Of a DNA stretch of 64,000 bases, positions 18,184-27,404 are shown piece by piece. Origin of the DNA: Bin55 sp963667455. Its GTDB lineage: Bacteria; Pseudomonadota; Gammaproteobacteria; Pseudomonadales; Azotimanducaceae. The stretch is taken from the NCBI GenBank assembly GCA_963667455.2, contig CAXXFR010000019.1, positions 372,001 through 436,000 on the forward strand, given 5' to 3'. Every line of letters starts with the position of its first letter. Positions within the stretch are counted from its first letter, which is position 1. A model generated the notes under the pieces. It did not search any database, was not told the origin of the DNA, and saw nothing but the letters and a program-made list of their open reading frames with translations. The translations under genes were made by a program, and so were the position numbers.

Positions 18184-19097
18184 GATACCGCGGAAGACTG
18201 CCAGCATTCCGCATTGCCGGGTCTGCTCTAGTCCTCTTTTCTCTAAGTCCACTCGGAGGGGAAGAGTGGATTCTTGACCCTGTGCCGCGATCCACGGAAT
18301 ACGACTCTTACGCTGGCGAGCAACTTGAACCTTTTGACTTCGTCTACGGACCGGTTGACAAGATCAAGCGTGAAGTCTCCTACGAGCGAGTCGAACGGAT
18401 TGAAGGCTCGGTTCAGTACTTCACGTATGAGATGTCTTCGGCTTATAAGCGGGAAGACGCAATTGCCTGGTATCGCGAACAGCTGGAGCAATCCGAAGTT
18501 GCAATCGAGTTCGAGTGCGAGGGTCTGGACTGCGGACGAGCGACGGTCTGGTCGATAAGTCTCTTTGAACAACGGGTCCTATCGACTGTTGATGCCAAGC
18601 AGCACTACATTGCTGGATTGCTGGAACGCGATGAAGATCGGGTCTTGTTCTCTATATATATAGTTGAGCGTGGCAATCGTCGCGTTTACGCGCATGTCGT
18701 GCAAGCGACAACCACTGATGAAGTTCAATTGGGATCGAATCTGGACTTCTCTAGCACGTTGGCCCGACACGGACATGCGGTCGTCGAGACGGTCGTTCCA
18801 GATCGCAACGGAAGGCTGACTTCAGATGCGCTGGATGAACTGCGCCGACTATCAGTTGAGCTGGAAGACTTTCGCAATGAAGACATCTACGTCATTTGCC
18901 ATGTGACTGGTTCTCGAACTGCAGACAGGCTGTTGGAGGAGTCAAACACGTGTGCGGACTCGGCTGTGGAAGCCCTTAATGAATCAGGGGAATTTGAAAT
19001 GGTTGCCTTTGGAGCGGGTCCGCTGTTTCCGCTTCAAGGAACTCCCACGTCTCGTTTGGAAGTTGTGATTCCTCGACTGCTGCGGCGCGAACCTTGA
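18180..19097 (+). CDS. DUF4892-like exported protein
   Basis: About 305 residues from ATG 18180, which overlaps the gpsA stop; an ATG at 18159 would only add residues ahead of the signal peptide. A signal peptide (RIAGSALVLFSLSPLGG) indicates export. The mature part resembles the DUF4892 family of proteobacterial periplasmic proteins: an early P-R-S segment with a Tyr/Phe-rich strand, a TYEMSSAYKREDAIAWYREQL region, a paired-cysteine segment (FECEGLDCGRATVW), and the RGNRRVYAHVVQA strand. The C-terminal half has an OmpA-like rhythm (NGRLTSDALDELRRL, then DRLLEESNTCADSAVEAL), possibly a degenerate OmpA-type fold. Function is unknown. Confidence 0.75.
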   Translation: MRYRGRLPAFRIAGSALVLFSLSPLGGEEWILDPVPRSTEYDSYAGEQLEPFDFVYGPVDKIKREVSYERVERIEGSVQYFTYEMSSAYKREDAIAWYREQLEQSEVAIEFECEGLDCGRATVWSISLFEQRVLSTVDAKQHYIAGLLERDEDRVLFSIYIVERGNRRVYAHVVQATTTDEVQLGSNLDFSSTLARHGHAVVETVVPDRNGRLTSDALDELRRLSVELEDFRNEDIYVICHVTGSRTADRLLEESNTCADSAVEALNESGEFEMVAFGAGPLFPLQGTPTSRLEVVIPRLLRREP

Positions 19098-19157
19098 ATC
19101 CCCTCATCGGTTTCTGCCTCAGCGATTAACGAACCAACGCATTGAGTCGTCCATCCA

Positions 19158-20240
19158 ATGGCCGGTAACACTTTCGGACAAGCCTTCACAGTAACGACTT
19201 TTGGTGAAAGTCATGGCATAGCCATGGGTGCGGTAGTTGACGGTTGTCCACCCAACTTGGAATTGGACGAAGCCGACCTCATGGTTGATCTGGACCGGAG
19301 GAGGCCCAACAGATCGAAATTCACCACTCAGCGATCGGAGAGCGACCAGGTTCGCATTCTGTCCGGAGTGTTCGAAGGTAAGACCACGGGAACGCCCATC
19401 GGACTGGTAATCGAAAATACAGATCAGCGGTCTCGGGACTATTCCAAGATTCAAAGCGTGTACAGACCGGCCCACGCGGACTTCACTTACGACAAGAAGT
19501 ACGGGATTCGGGACTATCGCGGCGGTGGACGTGCATCCGCGCGGGAGACCACCATGCGAGTCGCAGCCGGGGCGATTGCCAAGAAATACCTCCGGACAAC
19601 GTTTGGTACGAACGTGTACGGCTATCTGGCTCAAATCGGTCCGATCTGTTTGGAAGTGAAGTCGCTGAACCACGCACAAGACAGTACGTTCTTTTCCCCT
19701 GATCCCGTGCGCGACGAAGAGATAGGAACATTCATCGACCAATTGCGTCGAGAAGGAGACTCGATCGGGGCTAAGGTCAGCGTCGTTGCCACAAATGTAC
19801 CCATAGGACTGGGTGAGCCGGTATTTTCCAAACTGGATTCCGAGTTGGCTTCTGCCCTGATGGGAATCAACGCAGTGAAAGCTGTTGGCATTGGAGACGG
19901 TTTTGACGTAGTAAGTCAGCGCGGATCCGAACATCGAGATGAAATCTCAGTCGATGGATTCTTGTCGAATCGGGCTGGTGGTACGTTGGGTGGCATTTCG
20001 AACGGTGAGGACATTTGCGCATCCATTGCGTTGAAGCCTACGTCCAGTATTGTTCAACCCGGTCAGAGCATTGATCGAGACGGCAATCCGGTTGAGGTCT
20101 CGACGGCAGGAAGACATGACCCATGCGTCGGCATTCGAGCTGTACCAATCGCTGAAGCTATGGTTGCTCTGGTTCTAATGGATCACGTTATGCGAGACCG
20201 CGCGCAAACGGGTTCAAGCATGGAACGATCTACAGAATAA
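19158..20240 (+). CDS. aroC: Chorismate synthase
   Basis: Last step of the shikimate pathway: converts 5-enolpyruvylshikimate-3-phosphate to chorismate using reduced FMN. It is 360 residues. Signatures are GESHGIAMGAVVDGCPP at residues about 16-32, DLDRRRPNRSKFTTQRSESD, the glycine-rich YRGGGRASARETTMRVAAGAIAKK, and SNRAGGTLGGISNGEDI near residue 280. Chorismate produced here feeds the tryptophan genes further right. The 41-base gap to the convergent CoA-transferase holds only a short CCTGCAATCGCAGG hairpin without a T run. Confidence 0.97.
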   Translation: MAGNTFGQAFTVTTFGESHGIAMGAVVDGCPPNLELDEADLMVDLDRRRPNRSKFTTQRSESDQVRILSGVFEGKTTGTPIGLVIENTDQRSRDYSKIQSVYRPAHADFTYDKKYGIRDYRGGGRASARETTMRVAAGAIAKKYLRTTFGTNVYGYLAQIGPICLEVKSLNHAQDSTFFSPDPVRDEEIGTFIDQLRREGDSIGAKVSVVATNVPIGLGEPVFSKLDSELASALMGINAVKAVGIGDGFDVVSQRGSEHRDEISVDGFLSNRAGGTLGGISNGEDICASIALKPTSSIVQPGQSIDRDGNPVEVSTAGRHDPCVGIRAVPIAEAMVALVLMDHVMRDRAQTGSSMERSTE

Positions 20241-20281
20241 TAGTTGGCCTGCAATCGCAGGTTGCCGAAAGAACCCGTGAT

Positions 20282-21499
20282 CTAGGCGAAGCGACTTGCG
20301 TCGCCGATCACTCCCTCCTCCCGAAGTCTACTTAGCTCTCCAGTATCCATCGCCAATTCGTCGGCTAGTACTTCGTCGGTGTGCTCTCCGAGCCGAGGCG
20401 GTGCTTGCATGTCTACGCTCGACTCGGACATGCGCGGAGCAAATCCCAACATCGGAACCGATCCGTGCACCGGAAGTTCCATCTCGGTAATGAAACCGCG
20501 TTCACGGAGGTGTTGGTTGTGGTGCAGTTCGCCAGTGTCTAGACAGGCAGAGCACGGAACTCCGGCTCCGGCGATCGTCTCCATGGCTTCGTACTTGGTG
20601 TGCTCGGCACACCAGTCGCAGATTTGCTGATACAGAATGTCGCCGTTCTTCACCCGTTCGCGAAAATCCTGAAATCTTGGGTCGACCAACAAGTCGGGAC
20701 GGTCTATAGCCGTACACAATCCGTCCCAGTGATCGTTGTTGACAGGCATCAAATAGATGTAGTCGTTGGGACCGAACGGTTTGCAGGGATAGATGTTCAC
20801 CGGGGGTAGCCCTCCGCGGTTTCCCGTGCGGGGTGTCGCACGCGTTCCCCACTGGGATCCGATGTAGGCTCGAGTTCTCACGTAGTAGGCCATCGCTTCC
20901 TGCATGGACAGTTCGATGACCTGACCCTTGCCAGTCCGCTCACGTTGTATGTAGGCGGCGAGTATTGCCATGGCAGTCTGCACTCCCGTGCCGGAATCGC
21001 CAGTGGTTGTGCCAGGCATCATCGGTGGCCCATCGGGCTCGCCCGTGATCGAGAACGCACCGGCGGCGGCTTGAGCCACCATGTCCATGCTGCGGAATCC
21101 GGAGTAGGGTCCCGATGTTCCAAATCCCTTGATTCGGGCGTAGATGATTCCCGGGTGGACTTTCGCGAGAGTCTCGTATTCGATGTCGAGCTTTTCGACG
21201 ATTCCGGGTCCGTAATTCTCCACGAAGACGTCGAAGCGGGGCACCATCTCCAGCAATATCTGCCGTCCTCGCTCAGAGCGCAGATTCAAGGCCAGACTCT
21301 TCTTGTTGGCGTTCCAAGCACAGAAGTACGGTGAGTAGTCGCTGTTTCCAGACCCTCTGACACCCCTTCCCGGATCTCCGAATTCGGGAGGTTCGATCTT
21401 CACAACTTCCGCACCCATCCATGCCAATGCTTGAGTGCAAGATGTACCTGCCTCGTACTGCGTCATATCCAAAATCCGCAGGCCGTCTAGTGCTGCCAT
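20282..21499 (-). CDS. Class III (CaiB/BaiF family) CoA-transferase
   Basis: A 405-residue family III CoA-transferase that would move CoA between carboxylic acids through an aspartyl-CoA thioester. Typical elements are the N-terminal LDGLRILDMTQYEAGTSCTQ, GAEVVKIEPPEFGDPGR, NANKKSLALNLRSERGR, and FVENYGPGIVEKL. The catalytic aspartate is Asp139 in GFRSMDMVAQAAAG. The C-terminal domain has a second conserved block, EAMETIAGAGVPCSACLDTGE. The substrate cannot be inferred: it stands alone, with aroC convergent and an exporter operon divergent. It could belong to oxalate, carnitine-like or fatty-acid metabolism. Confidence 0.9.
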   Translation of the reverse strand: MAALDGLRILDMTQYEAGTSCTQALAWMGAEVVKIEPPEFGDPGRGVRGSGNSDYSPYFCAWNANKKSLALNLRSERGRQILLEMVPRFDVFVENYGPGIVEKLDIEYETLAKVHPGIIYARIKGFGTSGPYSGFRSMDMVAQAAAGAFSITGEPDGPPMMPGTTTGDSGTGVQTAMAILAAYIQRERTGKGQVIELSMQEAMAYYVRTRAYIGSQWGTRATPRTGNRGGLPPVNIYPCKPFGPNDYIYLMPVNNDHWDGLCTAIDRPDLLVDPRFQDFRERVKNGDILYQQICDWCAEHTKYEAMETIAGAGVPCSACLDTGELHHNQHLRERGFITEMELPVHGSVPMLGFAPRMSESSVDMQAPPRLGEHTDEVLADELAMDTGELSRLREEGVIGDASRFA

Positions 21500-21776
21500 T
21501 GAGCTTCCTTCATCGAGTCGTGAAAATCGGGAGTTTCGGTACAGACCGGCCGCCCGTCCATGTAGAGATTATTCCAAATGAACCACAAAGTGAAAGGCAG
21601 GCGAGTGTTGGAGCATCCTTGGGCCGTGCCAATGAGTGGATACTGTCCGATTCCCCAATTGTGCGTCGATCTCCGCTACGTCGAGTTAGAGTTCGAAATT
21701 GCCTATTTTCGCTGTTCAATTGGATTCAGCCCAAGTCAAGATTTCCCTCGGTTCAGGCATGCTCAAGCGTTGCAAA

Positions 21777-21794
21777 GTGCATAAAATTTTGCAC
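21777..21794. promoter_or_regulatory. Inverted repeat upstream of the ABC exporter operon
   Basis: GTGCA-N8-TGCAC at 21777-21794 encloses a TAAAAT that could serve as a -10 element, about 60 bases before the ATG at 21856. The arrangement suits an operator overlapping a promoter, but no good -35 is visible and the arms are only 5 bases. The remaining 356-base spacer 21500-21855 has no gene I can support. Confidence 0.3.
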
Positions 21795-21855
21795 CTGAAT
21801 TCGATCCGGGCCTCGACATGGCTCGGACATCGATTCGCGCATTCCCACACACCCC

Positions 21856-23703
21856 ATGAGTTACTCAGCGTACGATCCTGAAGAGCTAATCCGGTTGCGC
21901 AAGCTTCCAGAGCTCATTCCGCTAATTCCGCGAGTTCTTCTGCTGATCTGGCAGGTGTCGCCGTGGATGGTGATCTTCATAGGGGTAATGGCGGTTATCA
22001 GTGGGCTGGTTCCGCCAGCAATTCTGTTCCTCATGAAGTTGATCGTCGATACCGTCGCCGAGAACCGAAGTGTGGATGCCTCGTGGTTGATTGTGATTGT
22101 CCCGTTGGCCATCATTTTTGGCTTGTGGGTGGGATCTGCCGTTCTGGATTCCATCAACAATCTCGTGGAGACCATCCTCTACGAACGAACGGAAAACACA
22201 ACCAATAAACAATTGTTGGATAAAGCGTGCAAGTTGGACATAGCCTTCTTTGAAGCTCCTAAGTTCTACGATCAGCTTCAACAGGCCAATGAACATCAGT
22301 GGTCTTTGCAGAGCTTGCCGATACAAATGTTCAGTTTGCTACAGCAGGTTCTTCAGCTCGGCGCTCTCATCGGATTGCTGTCGCTGTTGCATCCTTTGGC
22401 CTTTGTAGCGTTGGTCGTAACTGTTCTGCCCCGGTTCTTTCTGGAGGGGCACATGACACGGGCGAGCTTCAAGCTGCACACAGAGCTGACTCGCACGATG
22501 CGTCAACTTCAGTATTCCTCCGAAGTACTCATTCAGCGAGAAAAGGCGAAAGAAATTCGGATTTTCAAATTGGGCGATATGTTTCGGGGTCGGTTCCTTG
22601 ATTTTCGCGATGTCTATATAAGTAACAACAGAAAGCTGTTGCTGAGGTTCATGGCGTACAACATCAGCCTCAGTACGATCTCTACGCTTGGAGTTGGCGC
22701 AGTGAGTATCTACGCCGTAATTCAAGCGGCGGAGGGTTCGATCACTGTCGGAACTCTGACCATGGTTTTCGGAGCGGCACAGCAGGTGGTTGGGCTCATC
22801 GGAGGCTTGATCAGCATGTTGAACAGCGTTTACCAGACATCGCTTGAGTCGTCGCGCTTCTTCGAGTTGATGGATTTGGATCTGCAGTCCATTGACGGTG
22901 CACTCGCCCCACCTCCCGTTGAATCGCCCGCGATTGTGTCGAGTGATCTCAAGCACGGTATTGAACTTGAGCATGTTTCGTTTTCCTATCCGGCTGTGGA
23001 TTCGGAAGTGTTGACCGATGTTTCTTTCTTCATACCAGCTAAGAGCAAGGTAGCCATCGTTGGCGAAAACGGTGCCGGGAAGACAACCTTGGTTAAGTTG
23101 CTGGCGCGTTTCTACGATCCAGTCTCGGGTTCGATCAAGCTTGACGGGCGCGACTATCGAGAATACGACCTAGACAGTCTTCGTGCACAGCTATCGGTCG
23201 TATTCCAAGACTTTGTTCGCTACGACATCTCCGCTTCGGAGAACGTTGGAGTTGGCAACATTGAAGCCATCGACGACCGACAGAGGGTCATTGCAGCCGC
23301 CCGCAACTGTGGTGCTGACAAAGTGATTTCCGGATTGCCGAGGGGCTACGACACTGTGTTGGGTCGAACCATGGATGAAGGGGTCGATCTCTCAGGCGGT
23401 GAATGGCAGCAGATCTCGATTGCGCGGGCATTCATGAGTGAGACACCCATCTTGATACTCGATGAACCCACCGCTGCGATGGATTCGCTTCGCGAGCGGG
23501 AACTTTACGAACAGATCCACAGATTGTCCCAAGACAAGACGGTTGTCTTCATCTCGCATCGTTTCTCGACGGTTCGCATGGCGGATCTCATTGTCGTCAT
23601 TGAAGATGGCAAGACCATCGAAGTGGGGAGTCACGACGAACTCGTCAAACAGCAAGGCAAGTACTTTCGAATGTTCGAAACGCAGGCGGAGAGATACCGA
23701 TGA
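21856..23703 (+). CDS. ABC exporter, fused membrane and ATPase half-transporter (first of pair)
   Basis: A 615-residue type I ABC exporter half. About six transmembrane helices fill residues 25-320 (first at PWMVIFIGVMAVISGLV). The nucleotide-binding domain follows: Walker A GENGAGKTT at 403-411, signature LSGGEWQ at 512-518, Walker B ILILDEPTAAMD near 532, and switch histidine in FISHRFSTVRMAD. All catalytic residues look intact. The LSGGEWQ form of the signature is often seen in exporters of peptides and small secondary metabolites. The stop overlaps the next gene by four bases (ATGA). The cargo is unknown; no precursor peptide or modifying enzyme is adjacent. Confidence 0.93.
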   Translation: MSYSAYDPEELIRLRKLPELIPLIPRVLLLIWQVSPWMVIFIGVMAVISGLVPPAILFLMKLIVDTVAENRSVDASWLIVIVPLAIIFGLWVGSAVLDSINNLVETILYERTENTTNKQLLDKACKLDIAFFEAPKFYDQLQQANEHQWSLQSLPIQMFSLLQQVLQLGALIGLLSLLHPLAFVALVVTVLPRFFLEGHMTRASFKLHTELTRTMRQLQYSSEVLIQREKAKEIRIFKLGDMFRGRFLDFRDVYISNNRKLLLRFMAYNISLSTISTLGVGAVSIYAVIQAAEGSITVGTLTMVFGAAQQVVGLIGGLISMLNSVYQTSLESSRFFELMDLDLQSIDGALAPPPVESPAIVSSDLKHGIELEHVSFSYPAVDSEVLTDVSFFIPAKSKVAIVGENGAGKTTLVKLLARFYDPVSGSIKLDGRDYREYDLDSLRAQLSVVFQDFVRYDISASENVGVGNIEAIDDRQRVIAAARNCGADKVISGLPRGYDTVLGRTMDEGVDLSGGEWQQISIARAFMSETPILILDEPTAAMDSLRERELYEQIHRLSQDKTVVFISHRFSTVRMADLIVVIEDGKTIEVGSHDELVKQQGKYFRMFETQAERYR

Positions 23704-25547
23704 ATGCATCGACGTTCAACGCATTCGAAGAGTTGAAGAAGAAGTCCATCAAGGAAATCTTCGGATTGCTGCCACGTGTGTACGACCTGGTGTTCAAGTC
23801 TTCTCCTGCGTACTTCCTAATCGCCTCCTCGTTGGGTCTTATCTCCGCGGGGGTGGCCGCTCTGTCACTCTGGCTGGCTAAGGTGGTCGTTGATCGTGTG
23901 GACGCAACCGTGGGGCTGCAATTCGATTGGATGTTCGTACTTGCTCCAGTCCTGCTATTGATTGCGATTCGAATCTTCGAGTCGATTCTGCAAGCCAGTG
24001 AGAGTCTCATTTCGTTCATGGTGAATGAAAGGGTCTACAACAGGGCATTCTCCCTGTTGCTCAACAAGGCATCTGAATTGGACTTGGCTTTCTTTGAGAG
24101 TCCAAAGTTCTACGACTTACTGCACCAAGCCCGATCGCACCTCAACTATCTCTACGGTGTTACCCAGTCATCTCTTGCACTGTTGAGGCAGTTGTTTTCG
24201 TTGACCGCAATGTTCGGATTGCTCAGTGTGTTGCACCCGTTAGCGTCGTTAGTGCTTGTCGTAACGACCGCTCCACGAGTTTTTTACGAGTTCTACGCAG
24301 CAAGGAGTCTGTTCAATCTGGAGATGGAACTGACACGCAACTACAGGATTACGGGTTATTTTCAGCGCTTGATGCTCCATCGGGAAAACGTCAAGGAAGT
24401 ACGCGTCTTTGGTCTTGGCGACTACTTCATCCAGAAGTATCTTCAGTTCCGTGAACTCGTGATCCAAGCGCTAATCAAGCTCAATTTGTTCTTGTTGAGA
24501 GTGGAATTACTCTTTTCGGTGCTAGGGATTGTCGGCTTGAGTCTAGTATGGCTGTACGCAATCTACGAGGCGGTCAACGGCAACATATCACTAGGTAGTT
24601 TGTTCATGGTCTTTGGCGCATCGGAGAACTGTAGGAGTGCAATTCAAGGCCTCATTCGTAGCGGAGCCGACGTCTTCGAACACGGTTTGTATCTAACGCG
24701 ATTCTTTGAGCTGGTTGACTTGGACCCCCGAACGGTGGAGGGTGCGTTGGACCGAGATGAGTCTCGGCAGCTTCGAAAAATAGAGCGGGATGATCTCGGT
24801 ACCATTGAGTTCAAGAACGTTTCGTTCCGCTACCCCAAGACTGACGAGTTGGTCTTGCGCGATGTCTCGTTTGTACTCAAACCCAAGACAAGGTTGGCGA
24901 TCGTCGGGGAGAACGGGGCTGGGAAGACCACGTTGATTAAGTTGCTTACTCGTCTGTACGACCCAATAGGTGGATCAGTTACCCAAGATGGGGTGGACTA
25001 CAAGAACATCGACCCGAAAGAAATACATGGGAAGATGACAGTGGTGTTTCAGGACTTCGCGCGGTACGACATTGCGGCATCGGAGAACATTTCTGTTGGT
25101 GCAGTCGAACATGCGGATGACGAATACCGCATTGTCCAGGCTGCAAAGCTTGGAGGTTCGCACGACACCATTTCCAAGTTGCCCGACCAGTATGCGACCG
25201 TACTCGGACGAACGTTTGAGGAGGGTGTGGATCTATCGGGTGGAGAGTGGCAGAACGTCGCAATCTCTCGCGCCTTCATGAGCGATGCCAAATTCTTCAT
25301 TTTGGACGAACCTACGGCAGCGCTGGATGCATTCAAGGAAGCAGAGCTGTTCGACCGTTTTGCTCGGTTAACGAAGGACAAGACGGTGGTCTTCGTCTCC
25401 CACCGTTTCTCGACTGTGCGGATGGCAGATCAGATTATTGTCATCGACGAAGGGCGAGTAGTTGAGCAAGGGACACATGAAGAGCTTGTCCAACTGGACG
25501 GCAAGTATCGTGAGATGTTCGACGCGCAGGCCGAGCGTTACCGGTAG
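23700..25547 (+). CDS. ABC exporter, fused membrane and ATPase half-transporter (second of pair)
   Basis: Second half-transporter, also 615 residues, with motifs at the same positions as its partner: Walker A GENGAGKTT at 403-411, LSGGEWQ at 512-518, FFILDEPTAALD as Walker B, and VSHRFSTVRMAD. The membrane half (about residues 35-320) begins with YFLIASSLGLISAGVAALSLWLAK. Equal length, collinear motifs and ATGA coupling point to an old gene duplication and a working heterodimer. Both ATP sites look catalytically competent, unlike the many heterodimeric exporters that have one degenerate site. Confidence 0.93.
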   Translation: MNASTFNAFEELKKKSIKEIFGLLPRVYDLVFKSSPAYFLIASSLGLISAGVAALSLWLAKVVVDRVDATVGLQFDWMFVLAPVLLLIAIRIFESILQASESLISFMVNERVYNRAFSLLLNKASELDLAFFESPKFYDLLHQARSHLNYLYGVTQSSLALLRQLFSLTAMFGLLSVLHPLASLVLVVTTAPRVFYEFYAARSLFNLEMELTRNYRITGYFQRLMLHRENVKEVRVFGLGDYFIQKYLQFRELVIQALIKLNLFLLRVELLFSVLGIVGLSLVWLYAIYEAVNGNISLGSLFMVFGASENCRSAIQGLIRSGADVFEHGLYLTRFFELVDLDPRTVEGALDRDESRQLRKIERDDLGTIEFKNVSFRYPKTDELVLRDVSFVLKPKTRLAIVGENGAGKTTLIKLLTRLYDPIGGSVTQDGVDYKNIDPKEIHGKMTVVFQDFARYDIAASENISVGAVEHADDEYRIVQAAKLGGSHDTISKLPDQYATVLGRTFEEGVDLSGGEWQNVAISRAFMSDAKFFILDEPTAALDAFKEAELFDRFARLTKDKTVVFVSHRFSTVRMADQIIVIDEGRVVEQGTHEELVQLDGKYREMFDAQAERYR

Positions 25548-25606
25548 AACCGTCTTGGTTCCGTTGCTTTAGCGTGTCTGAGCGAGCAATGGAATAAACA
25601 AGCGGC

Positions 25607-25625
25607 ACACCGTTCGGGGTGTTTT
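25607..25625 (+). terminator. Possible weak terminator after the exporter operon
   Basis: ACACC at 25607-25611 pairs with GGTGT at 25618-25622 around a six-base loop and is followed by a short T run. The stem has only 5 bp, so this is suggestive only. It lies about 60 bases past the stop of the second half-transporter. Confidence 0.35.
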
Positions 25626-25758
25626 GGCTGATTGACCAAACCGCCGCGTGCTGGCTACCACAAGTGTCAGTCCTCGTCAGATCGACGCAGGCACACCAGG
25701 ATCAGTGAACACTTAGACTCTTGTTGCGAGAGACGAAGTCGCAATTCTGTAGGTGCAA

Positions 25759-26277
25759 CTATCTCCTGATATCCAGCTGCCCAAGAAAATCACGCTTACC
25801 GAGGGGTGCTCCCTTCATACGTAGCAAGTCATAGGTGGTCGTTGCATGAAAGTAGAAATTGGGAAGCGAGAAGGACATGAGGAAACCTTCGGCCGTAAAG
25901 GGGATCTCCATCCCTCCCATCTTGAAGACAACGTTGTTGCCTTCGAACGAATTGACGATCTCTTCGGTGAACTCGTCCAAGTCTTCGATCGAGCTCTGAA
26001 CCAGCGATTGCAGTCCGTCATAGTCGAGGTCTTGCATCTGAGGCGGTCCGAATTCACCTGACTGGACTCCTCGAAGTGCTCCGGCCGAGTGATGCGCAAC
26101 CGACATAACTTGAAAATTGAATGGCAACATGTCGTCGATCAAGCGCAAGCCCACGACATCTGACTCGTTCAGTTCAGACTCCGCCATGAATGCTTTTCCC
26201 TTGGTCATGACGCCGTCAATGGAGGTCAAAATCCTTCGGAAGGTTGGAACGGTTGCGGAATAGAGAGAAAATGCCAC
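25759..26277 (-). CDS. DUF1993 domain protein
   Basis: A 172-residue protein matching the DUF1993 family, small cytoplasmic four-helix proteins related to the DinB/YfiT fold. Recognisable parts are the N-terminal LYSATVPTFRRILTSIDGVM, the LIDDMLPFNFQVMSVAHHSAGAL helix with its histidine pair, and the C-terminal LPNFYFHATTTYDLLRMKG followed by LGKRDFLGQL, which is strongly conserved in the family. No biochemical role is established. A TATAAT (minus strand, 26309-26314) lies 32 bases before the ATG and may be its -10 element; no convincing -35 accompanies it. Confidence 0.88.
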   Translation of the reverse strand: MAFSLYSATVPTFRRILTSIDGVMTKGKAFMAESELNESDVVGLRLIDDMLPFNFQVMSVAHHSAGALRGVQSGEFGPPQMQDLDYDGLQSLVQSSIEDLDEFTEEIVNSFEGNNVVFKMGGMEIPFTAEGFLMSFSLPNFYFHATTTYDLLRMKGAPLGKRDFLGQLDIRR

Positions 26278-26843
26278 GGAGCGACCTCGAAAAGATGTGA
26301 TTTCCTCGATTATATAAAGCGGGTTTGGAGTCGGTTTTAGCTGTTGGATTGGCAGGTGCGGTTGTGTTGCTCAGCGCCGCGTGGGTTGTGCGTTTCTTTC
26401 GTTGTGTGTTCTTCGCTCTTGTCTTGCAGTCCTCTCAGCACTGTTGCCAAACGGAGTTGGGTACTCTTCCAATTGCACAAGATCGGACACATCTCTACAG
26501 ACATAAGGATGCCTGGATCGTCTGCGTCGCTGGTACGGATTCCGATGTAGCTTGAAAAGTGGACGTCTCCGACAAGTGCTACGTGCGCTTCGAATTTCAT
26601 GACTCCCGTGCACCAATGTGTTTGCGATGCCGGCTAGACCCCAATGAAGCTGTTGAATTGGAGATCAATGTCTCGGCCTCTACTGAGGCGGGGATCTCCC
26701 GGCCTAGTCAGTCCTTCGGGCGATCGAGATATTTGTAGACGTTGCGCAACTCTGCAACTGTCTCGCAAAAGGCTGAATTTCGAGTGCCACCGTAACGCAG
26801 AACTGCACGCAACAACGAACAGCGCTATTGCAGTAGCACTTGT
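26278..26843. other. Spacer with no intact gene; probable decayed sequence
   Basis: On the minus strand a frame from 26600 (MKFEAHVALVGDVHFSSYIG...) reads plausibly for about 37 codons. The protein-like reading then appears to continue in another frame (SDLVQLEEYPTPFGNS...). This looks like a frameshifted remnant, but I cannot assign it to a family. The rest of the interval holds nothing I can support. Confidence 0.3.
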
Positions 26844-27054
26844 CAACCGAAGAGCCTTACGTAGGTCATTGCAATACCTACTGCGAGCGTACGTCCTCCA
26901 ACGACACCGGCAAGAACCCAAGCTTTGGTGGCCATGTGATTGAGTCTTTCCTCGATGGTTGCCAGTCGCGTTCAACATCTAAGTCTCTTGGGCTTGGCGA
27001 ATCACCGTTGCCGCCCTCGTGAGATGTGTTGGGCGGGTTTGGCTCAATCTTCAT
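26844..27054 (-). pseudogene. Small coiled-coil/membrane protein, apparently frameshifted
   Basis: The ATG at 27054 overlaps the preceding gene's stop (ATGA) and opens a frame reading MKIEPNPPNTSHEGGN... through LDVER. A one-base shift near 26972 then gives RLATIEERLNHMATKAWVLAGVVGG...IAMTYVRLFG, ending TGA at 26844-26846. The second part resembles common short proteins made of a coiled coil followed by one membrane helix. In the starting frame the reading becomes unlike protein. Either a real frameshift or a sequence error would explain this. Confidence 0.5.
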
Positions 27055-27386
27055 TGACTCGTCTGCTCCAATTCCTCAAGCCATTCCCACAGAGTTCGTA
27101 GAGTATGTCCGGCATAGCTGAATTTGTTAAGCCGAATGACGAATCCCGAGGCATTATCGACTCTGCCATCTCCTTTAATCCCTGCTTGTTGCGCCACTTC
27201 ATCCGCGAGAGCGTCGCTAAGAACAAGGTAAAAAGTGTCTGTGTACCGGTAGAAATCCTGAAACTTCTCCTGAATGTTGAGGTGCACATGGGTGTTCGCT
27301 TCTTGCAACACTATGGCAAACACTTTCGTGCTCACAAATCCACCTGCCACAAAGGCTGTGCCTTCTGTTGGATTGAAGTCTAACAT
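27051..27386 (-). CDS. Hypothetical protein, 111 residues
   Basis: Not recognised. The predicted protein looks coding: mixed hydrophobic strands (FVAGGFVSTKVFAIVLQEA), an aromatic segment (FQDFYRYTDTFYLVLSDAL) and an amphipathic C-terminal helix (LRTLWEWLEELEQ). There is no signal peptide or membrane helix, so it is probably cytoplasmic. Its stop overlaps the ATG of the small coiled-coil frame (ATGA), and a small ORF precedes it by 18 bases. The coupling is the main reason to believe it. Confidence 0.5.
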   Translation of the reverse strand: MLDFNPTEGTAFVAGGFVSTKVFAIVLQEANTHVHLNIQEKFQDFYRYTDTFYLVLSDALADEVAQQAGIKGDGRVDNASGFVIRLNKFSYAGHTLRTLWEWLEELEQTSQ

Positions 27387-27404
27387 AGCACTTTCTTCGT
27401 TTCC

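Noticed and set aside
21578..21784. 68-codon ORF upstream of the ABC exporter as a possible exported peptide precursor
   Set aside because: No ribosome site, no leader/core pattern and no family likeness; it is more likely chance in a spacer.
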